Positions 18,019 through 25,566 of a stretch of DNA of 64,000 nt are shown here, piece after piece. Location: contig CAKORR010000004.1 of NCBI GenBank assembly GCA_934101595.1, positions 90,072 to 154,071 on the forward strand, written 5' to 3'. A program made the translations under genes and the position numbers. Each line of letters begins with the position of its first letter. The stretch's first letter is position 1. Source of the stretch: an uncultured Bacilli bacterium. GTDB taxonomy: Bacteria > Bacillota_I > Bacilli_A > RF39 > UBA660. The notes under the pieces were generated by a model. That model ran no database searches, had not been told where the DNA came from, and saw only the letters and a list, made by a program, of their open reading frames with translations.

Positions 18019-19334
18019 AAAAGAATATTAAATACATAATACTAATATTTTTAATGATGATAGTATTTAATGATCCCGTTTATGCATCAATTAAAGATAA
18101 TTCTGGCTGCTATAAAGTTCATCAACTTAATTCCATATTTTCTTCTACAAATTACTATAGAACTAATTTTTACGTCGATGATGATTATTACTATTTTGTT
18201 TCTTGTGACAAAAACAATAAAATTAAATCATTAGAAGATAAATTAAATGATGGCTCATTATCTATTGATAGTCTAGCAAAATATAGTATTACTTATATAA
18301 AAATTGCGTCAGATACCATGGAAAATGTAAAAAATATACTTGAAAATATCATGATACCAGAAATAGATTCCCATGTTTATGGTGATTATAGCCAAATTTT
18401 AAGTGGGATTTCCATGACTATGTTTGATGTAGATACTCCAAAAGATTTCTCAATTAAAATTGATTTTGTGCTAGATAACCTAAGTAATAGTATTACTTTT
18501 AGAGTTGTGGATGGTGAATATCTAAAATACTTAAGTGCGGTCAAAACAAGTAAGAATGCTTCTTTTGTAATAGAAAAAATTTATTTAAATATTTTAAATT
18601 CTATTGCTTGGAAAAGTGGCTATACTAGTAATGAGGGTGCAGTAGTTTATTCTTTAAAAAATAAAAACAGTTACACTTATTCTGCAAATGGTTTTGAGAT
18701 AGGCTCAGAAGAGTCATTTAAAATAAATTTAAATAAAGTTGATTTTTCAAATAATTTTGGTAGTGAGGAATATCAAGAAAAAATTAGCTTTTTATACAGA
18801 TTTATGAGTTATGCTGTTGCTGATTATCGCTCTTTATACAGATTTATGAGTTATGCTGATTATTGCTCTTTGGACGAATTAAAATGTCAATTTTATAACG
18901 ATTTAGGAGATAATATATATACAATTGACTTTAATAATAATAAAATACACGGCTATTCAAATAATTTGGACATAAATAAAGAAAATGAAAAATTAGTAAG
19001 AAATATAATTAATAAATTTGTATATGTATATAGTTTCCGTGATTATAGTTTCCTTGAAGATGGCACAACAAGAAACTTTATTGATTTTACTACGACAAAT
19101 TTAAAAGACTATAATTTCAAAAAAAATGGTATTGAGTATAGAGAGGTTGATAAAAATAAAAAAGAAACCTATTCATTTTATTTTAATTTTAACAATGTCT
19201 CTTTAAATATAAGCAATGATGATTATGAGATAAGTAATTTTAATTTAAGAGATATAATTATAATAGGTGTAATTGCATCTTGTTTATTAATATCTACTAT
19301 AATATTAATATTGAAACGTAAGAAAAGCAAATAA
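18015..19334 (+). CDS. Exported, C-terminally membrane-anchored protein with internal 14-residue duplication
   Basis: 439 residues. Signal peptide (~1-25, ending VYA), mature part starting SIKDNSGC, and a C-terminal membrane segment (~413-432) with a KRKKSK end. It is paralogous to the preceding gene. Between about residues 259 and 282 the stretch LYRFMSYA is repeated 14 residues apart, caused by a 26-base direct repeat in the DNA. It is the last gene of the G9-promoter unit; the hairpin at 19341-19390 follows. Function unknown. Confidence 0.72.
   Translation: MKKNIKYIILIFLMMIVFNDPVYASIKDNSGCYKVHQLNSIFSSTNYYRTNFYVDDDYYYFVSCDKNNKIKSLEDKLNDGSLSIDSLAKYSITYIKIASDTMENVKNILENIMIPEIDSHVYGDYSQILSGISMTMFDVDTPKDFSIKIDFVLDNLSNSITFRVVDGEYLKYLSAVKTSKNASFVIEKIYLNILNSIAWKSGYTSNEGAVVYSLKNKNSYTYSANGFEIGSEESFKINLNKVDFSNNFGSEEYQEKISFLYRFMSYAVADYRSLYRFMSYADYCSLDELKCQFYNDLGDNIYTIDFNNNKIHGYSNNLDINKENEKLVRNIINKFVYVYSFRDYSFLEDGTTRNFIDFTTTNLKDYNFKKNGIEYREVDKNKKETYSFYFNFNNVSLNISNDDYEISNFNLRDIIIIGVIASCLLISTIILILKRKKSK
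18791..18858 (+). repeat. Short in-frame direct repeat inside the 18015 gene
   Basis: A 26-base sequence beginning TTTATACAGATTTATGAG is present at 18791-18816 and again, identical, at 18833-18858; the offset of 42 bases keeps the frame. Confidence 0.9.
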
Positions 19335-19340
19335 GAATAT

Positions 19341-19390
19341 AAGCAGGAAAGAGTAGTATTTTAATCAAAATAATACAATTTCTTGCTTTT
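19341..19390 (+). terminator. Terminator of the exported-protein operon (unit 1 copy)
   Basis: Long hairpin: AAGCAGGAAA pairs with TTTCTTGCTT (one G-U), with an inner GTAGTATTTT / AAAATAATAC stem and AATC loop, followed by TTATT. It also forms the left end of the duplicated unit. Confidence 0.7.
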
Positions 19391-19420
19391 ATTATGCTCA
19401 AAATAAGATATTAAATATAA

Positions 19421-19448
19421 TTGAAAAAAAGAAAATATGTGCTAGAAT
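19421..19448 (+). promoter_or_regulatory. Promoter of MoxR-type gene 1
   Basis: TTGAAA (19421-19426), 16-base spacer, extended -10 TGCTAGAAT (hexamer 19443-19448); gene start 18 bases later with GAGGTG. An identical copy serves gene 2. Confidence 0.6.
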
Positions 19449-19466
19449 ATAGCTCGAGGTGTTTTA

Positions 19467-21356
19467 ATGGGGGATCAGGGATTAACTTTATTGTCTGAAG
19501 GACAAATTTGGGGAAATGATAGTGAACCCCAATTAGAAGTAATTAGAAAATATGGCGTAAGAGCTGCATTTACCGATTTATGTGCTTTAACAGGAGGCCA
19601 TATGTATGACGATACCTGTTTAAATGTTAATGAAGATAACACTTTAGAAGGAAGAAGCGGTTGGTTTTGGACTAAGACTTGCAAGGAAAATTGTGTTTGT
19701 GTTGTTGTCAAAAATGGCACCAAAAGCACTAGAAATAGTTATTCGAGTGGTTGCGCAGTTAGGCCAATATTACAATCTTCCCAAATATTTTCTCGAATTA
19801 CGCAAAACAGAGTAAGGGGATACAATGGAACAGAAGAAGTAGAATATGGGGAATATCCTCAAAATGTTCCAGACTTCAAAAAGCAAAATGCACTATGGGC
19901 AGAATATAATAGGGGAATGAGTAAAACCGGTAGAAGTTATACATTCAACTCAACAAAGTTTGATGGTAAAAAAACCGAGATCAATATAGATACATATGCC
20001 GAGTATGAATTTCAAGGAAAAAAATATATTCTTGTAAAAGCTAATTTTTATTCTTCTGTTTTTGAATGCGTTTTATCTAATGGCATCAAATATAAAAAAG
20101 ATGATTATGTCTGGGTAGAAGTATCACCAGTTAAGTGGCTTATAGATGATAATACAGGAATTTTAATTTCAAAAAAAGGGCTTGTTTCTGGAGTGACGTT
20201 TCTTGATAAAAAGAAACAATATAAAGGAAACTTTAGCAAAACCAAAATGAAAGATTATCTTGATAACTACATGTTTCATGATTTAACGCAAAACATATCA
20301 CCTATTCAAGAAGAAAATTTAGAGGGGCAATTAAAGGAAGAGAAAAACGTCTATAATTTTAATATGAATAAAGTAAGTGAAGAAGAAATTATAAGAGGAG
20401 CAATAGAAAGTGGTGTGGCAGTATTCTTGCATGGACCATCTAGTGAAGGTAAATCAGCAAGGGTAAAACAAATAGATCCAACTTGTGAAATTATTTATTT
20501 AAGAAATGCAACACCGGATAGTTTAAACGGGAAAAGCGTGTATAATGCAAGTACCGGAGAAATGATTGATGTTAAACCATCATGGCTTAAAAAACTTGAA
20601 GCTAAATGTGAACAAGAGCCAGAAAGACTTCATGTATTATTTTTAGATGAAATAACTAATGCTCTACCTAGTATACAAGGAATGGCATTTAATATAGTCT
20701 TGAATGGAGAAGTAAATGGCATTTGGAAATTGCCAGAAAACGCTAGAATTGTAGCAGCAGGAAATGATATGAAAGATTCATTAGCTGCAAATCAATTGGC
20801 AGAACCATTGTTTAATAGATTTGCACATGTATATATTAAAACAACAACTGAAAGTTGGTTAAAGTGGGCCAGTGAAAATAATATACATCCAGCAATTTAT
20901 TCATATATTGCTTATAAGAATGGAGAAACACTCCGAAGTAAATATGATGGTGAATATCCTAATGCTGATCCGAGAAAGTGGGAAATGGCTTCTAAAATGC
21001 TCTATAAAACCGGGAGGCCAGAAATGTTAAGGGCATTAGTAGGTGAAGATATAACAAGGGAATTTGTACAATTTTATAATCAAAGAGTAATAACATTAGA
21101 TGATGTAATAAATGGAAATTATAATGATAAAGATGTACAGGGATTAAATACCGCTGAAAGATATGCTACAACCATGGGATTATCTTGTGTTAGCGAAGAA
21201 AATTTAGAAGTAGTAAGGGATTTTGCGAATATACTAGGCAAAGAATTTAAGACAGTTTTTGATTCTTTATGGACACATGGCGATGAAAAAAGGTTAGAAA
21301 GACTTGCCGAAGCAAAACTTGCTGAAATGCAAAAAGGCGTTTCAAGAAAGCTATGA
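19467..21356 (+). CDS. Sensor-fused MoxR-type AAA+ ATPase, copy 1
   Basis: 629 residues, cytoplasmic (no signal or membrane segment). Residues ~1-100 look like a C-type-lectin/formylglycine-enzyme-like module (YGVRAAFTDLC, GWFWTKT, CAVRPIL); ~120-280 like a DUF6273-type module (VEYGEYPQN, VSPVKWLID, GILISKKGL); ~305-629 are a MoxR-like AAA+ domain: Walker A HGPSSEGKSA (~321-330), Walker B VLFLDEITNA (~389), sensor 1 AAGND, and Arg-finger region LFNRFAHV. MoxR ATPases work with VWA-domain partners; such a partner lies at 23857. It and copy 2 differ at only ~25 of ~320 AAA+ residues but strongly in the sensor. It ends in ATGA overlap with a broken small gene. Substrate unknown. Confidence 0.85.
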   Translation: MGDQGLTLLSEGQIWGNDSEPQLEVIRKYGVRAAFTDLCALTGGHMYDDTCLNVNEDNTLEGRSGWFWTKTCKENCVCVVVKNGTKSTRNSYSSGCAVRPILQSSQIFSRITQNRVRGYNGTEEVEYGEYPQNVPDFKKQNALWAEYNRGMSKTGRSYTFNSTKFDGKKTEINIDTYAEYEFQGKKYILVKANFYSSVFECVLSNGIKYKKDDYVWVEVSPVKWLIDDNTGILISKKGLVSGVTFLDKKKQYKGNFSKTKMKDYLDNYMFHDLTQNISPIQEENLEGQLKEEKNVYNFNMNKVSEEEIIRGAIESGVAVFLHGPSSEGKSARVKQIDPTCEIIYLRNATPDSLNGKSVYNASTGEMIDVKPSWLKKLEAKCEQEPERLHVLFLDEITNALPSIQGMAFNIVLNGEVNGIWKLPENARIVAAGNDMKDSLAANQLAEPLFNRFAHVYIKTTTESWLKWASENNIHPAIYSYIAYKNGETLRSKYDGEYPNADPRKWEMASKMLYKTGRPEMLRALVGEDITREFVQFYNQRVITLDDVINGNYNDKDVQGLNTAERYATTMGLSCVSEENLEVVRDFANILGKEFKTVFDSLWTHGDEKRLERLAEAKLAEMQKGVSRKL

Positions 21357-21457
21357 AAGATAAAAGAGAAATGTTTTTATCATATATTAAAGCTAATGTG
21401 ATTGATAAAATTGATTTGATTTCTAAAAAAAATAAGAATATAAGCAGGAAAGAGTAG
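21353..21457 (+). pseudogene. Internally deleted copy of the small AAA-like gene
   Basis: 34-codon remnant of the gene found intact at 23454. It keeps codons 1-15 (KDKRE...SYIKAN), then jumps to VIDKIDLISKK, matching residues ~72-82 of the intact protein: 168 bases (56 codons) are missing between two GT dinucleotides (equivalents of 23501-23668). The frame then runs into the duplicated terminator region and stops at TAG 21455-21457. It still has its ATGA overlap with the upstream ATPase, so a short peptide could be made, but it lacks most of the fold. Confidence 0.85.
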
Positions 21458-21491
21458 TATTTTAATCAAAATAATACAATTTCTTGCTTTT
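21442..21491 (+). terminator. Terminator, unit 2 copy
   Basis: Same hairpin as 19341-19390. Here it ends transcription of unit 1, isolating the two ATPase genes from each other. Confidence 0.65.
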
Positions 21492-21521
21492 ATTATGCTC
21501 AAAATAAGATATTAAATATAA

Positions 21522-21549
21522 TTGAAAAAAAGAAAATATGTGCTAGAAT
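21522..21549 (+). promoter_or_regulatory. Promoter of MoxR-type gene 2 and downstream partners
   Basis: Identical copy of the 19421-19448 promoter (TTGAAA, 16 bases, TGCTAGAAT). It should drive the second ATPase, the small AAA-like gene and the metallopeptidase/VWA gene. Confidence 0.6.
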
Positions 21550-21567
21550 ATAGCTCGAGGTGTTTTA

Positions 21568-23457
21568 ATGGGGGATCAGGGATTAACTTTATTGTCTGAA
21601 GGACAAATTTGGGGAAATGATAGTGAACCCCAATTAGAAGTAATAAAAAAATACGGCGTAAGAGCTGCAGTCACGGATCTATGTATTTTAACTGGTTGTT
21701 TTTTATTTGAAAATACTGAAACTGGTAGAACTGGTTTGTTTTGGACTAAATCTGATGCTGGTGATAGTGATGTCTATTCAGTTGTTGAGAATGGTTATAA
21801 AAGCATCATATGTAGTTTTGCACGCCGTGGTGCAGTTAGGCCAATATTACGATCTTCTGAAATATCTTCTCAAATTACACAAAACAGAGTAAGGGGATAC
21901 AATGGAACAGAAGAAGTAGAATATGGGGAGTATCCTCAAAATGCTGCGGATTCAAGAATGCAAAATATACTAGAGTTAGAATATAATAGGGGAATGTATA
22001 AAACAGGAAGAAGTTACACATTTAATTCTATGAAATATGATGACTATAGTACAGGATTTAAACCTGTAACTTATGAAGAATATGAATATCAAGGAAAAAA
22101 ATATATTCGTATAAAAGCTAACTTTCAAACCCCTGAAAAATATAAACTATCCAATGGTATTGAATACGAAATTGATGACTATGTCTGGGTGGAAGTGTCA
22201 CCAGTTAAGTGGCTTATAGATGAAGATACAGGAATTTTAGTTTCAAAAAAAGGTTTACTTTCTGGTATAAGATTTGATGGTACTAATTATAAAGGTGATT
22301 TTGATAGAACAGAAATGAAAAAATACCTTGATAACTACATGCTTCGAGATTTATCTCAAATTATAACATATGCTAGTGTTCAAGATATGGCCCCAGAAGA
22401 AAAAGCTCAATTTGAAAAAAAACAAAAAGAAGCTGAAATAAGAAGAAATCCTTATGGTTTTAAATTTGAACAAGTAAGCGAAGAAGAAATTATAAGAGGA
22501 GCAATAGAAAGTGGTGTGGCAGTATTCTTGCATGGACCATCTAGTGAAGGTAAATCAGCAAGAGTAAAACAAATAGATCCAACTTGTGAAATAATATACC
22601 TTCGTAATGCAACACCAGATAGTTTAAATGGAAAGAGTGTGTATAATAGTGCAACAGGTGAGATGATAGATATTAAACCAAGTTGGCTTAAAAAAGTAGA
22701 AGAAAAGTGTGAAAATGGACCAGATAGATTTCATGTAGTATTTTTTGATGAAATAACAAATGCATTACCAAGTATTCAAGGTATAGCATTTAATATAGTT
22801 TTAGATAGAGAAGTAAATGGTATTTGGAAACTACCAGAAAACGCTAGAATTGTAGCAGCAGGAAATGATATGAAAGAGTCATTAGCTGCCAATCAATTGG
22901 CAGAACCATTGTTCAATAGATTTGCACATGTATATATTAAAACAACAACTGAAAGTTGGTTAAAGTGGGCCAGTGAAAATAATATACATCCAGCAATTTA
23001 TTCATACATTGCTTATAAGAATGGAAAAACACTACGAAGTAAATATGATGGTGAATATCCAAATGCTGATCCTAGAAAATGGGAAATGGCATCTAAAATG
23101 CTTTATAAAACCGGTAGTCCAGAAATGTTAAGGGCATTAGTAGGTGAAGATATAACAAGAGAATTTGTAAAATTTTGTAATCAAAAAGTAATAACATTAG
23201 ATGATGTAATAAATGGAAATTATAATGATAAGGATATACAGGAATTAAATACCGCTGAAAGATATGCCACAATCATGGGATTATCTTGTGTTAGCGAAGA
23301 AAATTTAGAAGTAGTAAGGGATTTTGCAAATATACTAGGCAAAGAATTTAAAACAATTTTTGATTCTTTATGGACACATGGTGATGAAAAAAGGTTAGAA
23401 AGACTTGCCGAAGCAAAACTTGCTGAAATGCAAAAAGGAGTTTCAAGAAAGCTATGA
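21568..23457 (+). CDS. Sensor-fused MoxR-type AAA+ ATPase, copy 2
   Basis: 629 residues, same architecture as copy 1: lectin-like N-terminal module (GLFWTKS, GAVRPIL), DUF6273-like module (VEYGEYPQN, VSPVKWLID) and MoxR AAA+ domain with Walker A HGPSSEGKSA, Walker B VVFFDEITNA and sensor 1 AAGND. The first ~25 residues are identical to copy 1; residues ~35-90 are largely different, with changed spacing and Cys content; the AAA+ domain is ~92% identical by eye. It overlaps the intact small AAA-like gene by ATGA. It is the copy that heads a complete operon. Equal overall length despite sensor differences is notable. Confidence 0.85.
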   Translation: MGDQGLTLLSEGQIWGNDSEPQLEVIKKYGVRAAVTDLCILTGCFLFENTETGRTGLFWTKSDAGDSDVYSVVENGYKSIICSFARRGAVRPILRSSEISSQITQNRVRGYNGTEEVEYGEYPQNAADSRMQNILELEYNRGMYKTGRSYTFNSMKYDDYSTGFKPVTYEEYEYQGKKYIRIKANFQTPEKYKLSNGIEYEIDDYVWVEVSPVKWLIDEDTGILVSKKGLLSGIRFDGTNYKGDFDRTEMKKYLDNYMLRDLSQIITYASVQDMAPEEKAQFEKKQKEAEIRRNPYGFKFEQVSEEEIIRGAIESGVAVFLHGPSSEGKSARVKQIDPTCEIIYLRNATPDSLNGKSVYNSATGEMIDIKPSWLKKVEEKCENGPDRFHVVFFDEITNALPSIQGIAFNIVLDREVNGIWKLPENARIVAAGNDMKESLAANQLAEPLFNRFAHVYIKTTTESWLKWASENNIHPAIYSYIAYKNGKTLRSKYDGEYPNADPRKWEMASKMLYKTGSPEMLRALVGEDITREFVKFCNQKVITLDDVINGNYNDKDIQELNTAERYATIMGLSCVSEENLEVVRDFANILGKEFKTIFDSLWTHGDEKRLERLAEAKLAEMQKGVSRKL

Positions 23458-23846
23458 AAGATAAAAGAGAACTGCTTTTATCATATATTAAAGCTAATGT
23501 TGCACCAATATTAGTAGATTTTATATCTGGTGGAGATTTGAATGGTGCAGTTGTAGTACCAGCTAGTGTTGATGTTAAAGAATTAAATGGTCATTATGAT
23601 GGAGCGGACTTTATGCCTCCTAAATGGCTTAATGAAATATTAAGTACAAATGCTAGTAAAATATTAGTGATTGATAAAATTGATTCGATTTCTAAAAAAG
23701 AGCAATTAAAGTTTTGTGAATTGTTAGAGCATCGAAAAATATCTACATTTGAATTACCTGAAAATTGTATAATTATTGTTACTGCAAATGAAATAAATAA
23801 AGATAAAATAAGTGAAGAAATATTTTCGTTAGTTGTGCGAATTTGA
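23454..23846 (+). CDS. Small AAA-like protein lacking a P-loop
   Basis: 130 residues. It resembles the middle of an AAA+ module: ILVIDKIDS (~70-78) sits where Walker B would be, with Lys replacing the usual Glu, and ELPENCIIIVTANE (~101-114) matches the sensor-1 strand KLPENARIVAAGND of the neighbouring ATPases. There is no Walker A, so it cannot bind ATP as a normal AAA+ unit; it may be an adaptor or regulatory subunit of the ring. It is translationally coupled to the ATPase upstream (ATGA) and lies 10 bases before the metallopeptidase gene. A deleted copy remains at 21353. Confidence 0.75.
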   Translation: MKDKRELLLSYIKANVAPILVDFISGGDLNGAVVVPASVDVKELNGHYDGADFMPPKWLNEILSTNASKILVIDKIDSISKKEQLKFCELLEHRKISTFELPENCIIIVTANEINKDKISEEIFSLVVRI

Positions 23847-23856
23847 GGTGTATTTT

Positions 23857-25383
23857 ATGAAATATGATATAACAGTATTAAAAAGAAAAATGCTTGTTAA
23901 ATATCCTTTTTTTGGGAGTGTAGTAGCAAGTGTAGATTATAAAGAAAACGAGGATATTCCAACCGCAGGCACAGATGGAGAAACAATTTACTATAATCCT
24001 AAATATTTAGAAAGTTTAAGTGTTGAAGAACAAACTTTTATATTTGCTCATGAAGTATGTCATATTGCATTTAATCATATCTTAAGAAGTGAAGGCAAAG
24101 ATCCAGAGTTATGGAATATTGCTACAGATGGTGTTATTAATCAGTTTTTAAAACGAGACGGATTAAAAATGACTCTGGGTGGTGTTGATATGGCAGAAGC
24201 TATTAATTACGATGCTGAACAGTTATATGACAAACTATTACAAGAAAAACAACAAAGACAACAACAAAATGGACAAGGTAATAGTCAAAGCGAACAAGGT
24301 AATCATCAACAAAATCAACAACAAAGCAGTGGTAGTAGTCAAGGCGAAAATGGTCAACAACAATCTCAATCACAACAGCAAACTGGCGATTCACAAAATC
24401 AAGAAGACCAGAAACAAGATAGTAAAGCAGGACAAAGTGGAGATGAACAGCAACAATCTCAACAACAAAATAGTTCTAATAGTGGAAATTCACAAGAAGA
24501 AGATAAATCAAAGCAAGATGTTGGCCATGATACTCACAGTATGTGGGAGAAAGCAGTTAAAAAGCACAAGGAGCAGCAAGAAAAATCTGATAAAAAAGAG
24601 AGCTTATTAGATAAACTTTTAGGAAAAGATACAAAAGAAAAAGAAACAACTGAACTTGAAAAGAAACAGGAAGAACTTGAAAGTATGGGAGAAAAAGATG
24701 CTTTTAAAAAGAATCTTGAAATAAAAAAGAAACAACTGGAAGACTTAAAAGAAGAAATATCTAAAGAAGCTTCGCAGGCAGGCATATCAACGAATAGAGA
24801 TATTAGAACAGTTAATGATATAGGTACTGCTAAACCACTAATTGATTGGAGATATATTTTAAAAGAATCTATTATGTATGATGTTGATTGGTCATATAAA
24901 AATGCTACATTAGAAGATGGAGTTGTTACTGCTAATTTAGAAGAACAACCAATGCCGGAAACTGAAATTGTTCTTGATACAAGTGGCTCAGTAAATGAAG
25001 TATTATTAAATAACTTTTTAAGGGAATGTAAGAATATATTACAACATACTAAATTAAAAGTAGGATGTTTTGACACAGAATTTTATGGATTTCATGAAAT
25101 TAGAACAGAAGAAGATATAGAAAATATGAGATTTGAAGGTGGTGGAGGAACTGATTTTGATGTTGCTGTAGGTGCTTTTTCAAGACGAGTTCTAAATAAA
25201 ATAATTTTTACTGATGGTGAAGCTCCAATGCCAGTTATGTCACTTGATGCAACCTGGATAGTTTTTGGTAGTAATAGAATTAATCCATTAGGAGGAAACG
25301 TATTTTATATAGATAATGTAACACTCGAAAAATTAAATAACAGTGAAACGACTAGCAAATCAAAAAAAAGAATAAAAAACTAA
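23857..25383 (+). CDS. DUF2201-type putative metallopeptidase with C-terminal VWA-like domain
   Basis: 508 residues from ATG 23857, chosen for the TGAGGTG site; an upstream in-frame GTG at 23833 overlaps the previous gene without a site. The N-terminal ~120 residues hold AHEVCHIAFNH (~64-74), an HExxHxxxxH zinc peptidase motif. A low-complexity Gln/Ser-rich linker (~128-225) and a charged, probably coiled-coil stretch (~235-315) follow; the C-terminal ~200 residues are VWA-like with a MIDAS (LDTSGSV ~372, GGGGTDF ~430, FTDGEAP ~453). MoxR ATPases and VWA proteins act together in RavA-ViaA-like systems, so this is the probable effector of the upstream ATPases. Target unknown. Confidence 0.85.
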   Translation: MKYDITVLKRKMLVKYPFFGSVVASVDYKENEDIPTAGTDGETIYYNPKYLESLSVEEQTFIFAHEVCHIAFNHILRSEGKDPELWNIATDGVINQFLKRDGLKMTLGGVDMAEAINYDAEQLYDKLLQEKQQRQQQNGQGNSQSEQGNHQQNQQQSSGSSQGENGQQQSQSQQQTGDSQNQEDQKQDSKAGQSGDEQQQSQQQNSSNSGNSQEEDKSKQDVGHDTHSMWEKAVKKHKEQQEKSDKKESLLDKLLGKDTKEKETTELEKKQEELESMGEKDAFKKNLEIKKKQLEDLKEEISKEASQAGISTNRDIRTVNDIGTAKPLIDWRYILKESIMYDVDWSYKNATLEDGVVTANLEEQPMPETEIVLDTSGSVNEVLLNNFLRECKNILQHTKLKVGCFDTEFYGFHEIRTEEDIENMRFEGGGGTDFDVAVGAFSRRVLNKIIFTDGEAPMPVMSLDATWIVFGSNRINPLGGNVFYIDNVTLEKLNNSETTSKSKKRIKN

Positions 25384-25418
25384 TGTAATAAAAGGTAGAT
25401 ATCCATCATATACTTATA

Positions 25419-25446
25419 AAAATACTTGTACAAAGTATTTTTTTTT
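25419..25446 (+). terminator. Terminator after the metallopeptidase gene
   Basis: AATACTT / AAGTATT stem (25421-25427 with 25433-25439) extended by flanking A/T pairs, then a run of T. Confidence 0.7.
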
Positions 25447-25454
25447 GATAAAAT
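25426..25454 (+). promoter_or_regulatory. Promoter of rpsB-tsf
   Basis: TTGTAC (25426-25431), 17-base spacer, TAAAAT (25449-25454), embedded in the preceding terminator. Confidence 0.55.
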
Positions 25455-25460
25455 AGTCAT

Positions 25461-25566
25461 GGCTTTAAAAAGCAAATATACATTAATACGGATTAGAAAG
25501 GCGAGTGCCGAAGAGGTGTCTTTTTAAGTTGAAGTATTAAGATGATTAACGAAGGAGGGATTTTTT
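25461..25566 (+). other. Untranslated leader of rpsB
   Basis: About 105 bases of leader with an unusually G-rich patch (GGCGAGTGCCGAAGAGGTG, 25500-25518) for this genome. Ribosomal protein leaders in Bacillota often bind the encoded protein for feedback. I cannot match it to a known leader class. Confidence 0.3.

Larger units (their letters stand above)
19329..19543 (+). repeat. Left copy of a 215-bp perfect direct repeat (tandem duplication)
   Basis: Bases 19329-19543 are identical to 21430-21644 by eye (offset 2101). The repeat covers a terminator hairpin, the promoter, the ribosome site and the first ~25 codons of the MoxR-type gene. It marks a tandem duplication running from here into the small AAA-like gene downstream. 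Confidence 0.93.
21430..21644 (+). repeat. Right copy of the 215-bp perfect direct repeat
   Basis: Identical to 19329-19543. Its left edge joins an A-run inside the broken small gene to the upstream terminator sequence, which is the duplication junction; microhomology is only a few A. Confidence 0.93.

Noticed and set aside
19467..23457. Diversity-generating retroelement acting on the lectin-like domains
   Set aside because: No reverse transcriptase, no template repeat and no adenine-specific substitution pattern are visible in the window; tandem duplication plus recombination explains the data.
24179..24610. A 143-codon + strand frame with Asn/Lys repeats
   Set aside because: It is the +1 frame of the CAA-rich linker of the real gene; low-complexity DNA keeps several frames open.
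24534..25076. A 180-codon minus-strand open frame, Ser/Phe/Ile-rich
   Set aside because: It lies entirely opposite the metallopeptidase/VWA gene, lacks a ribosome site and has the composition of an antisense reading of Lys/Glu-rich codons.
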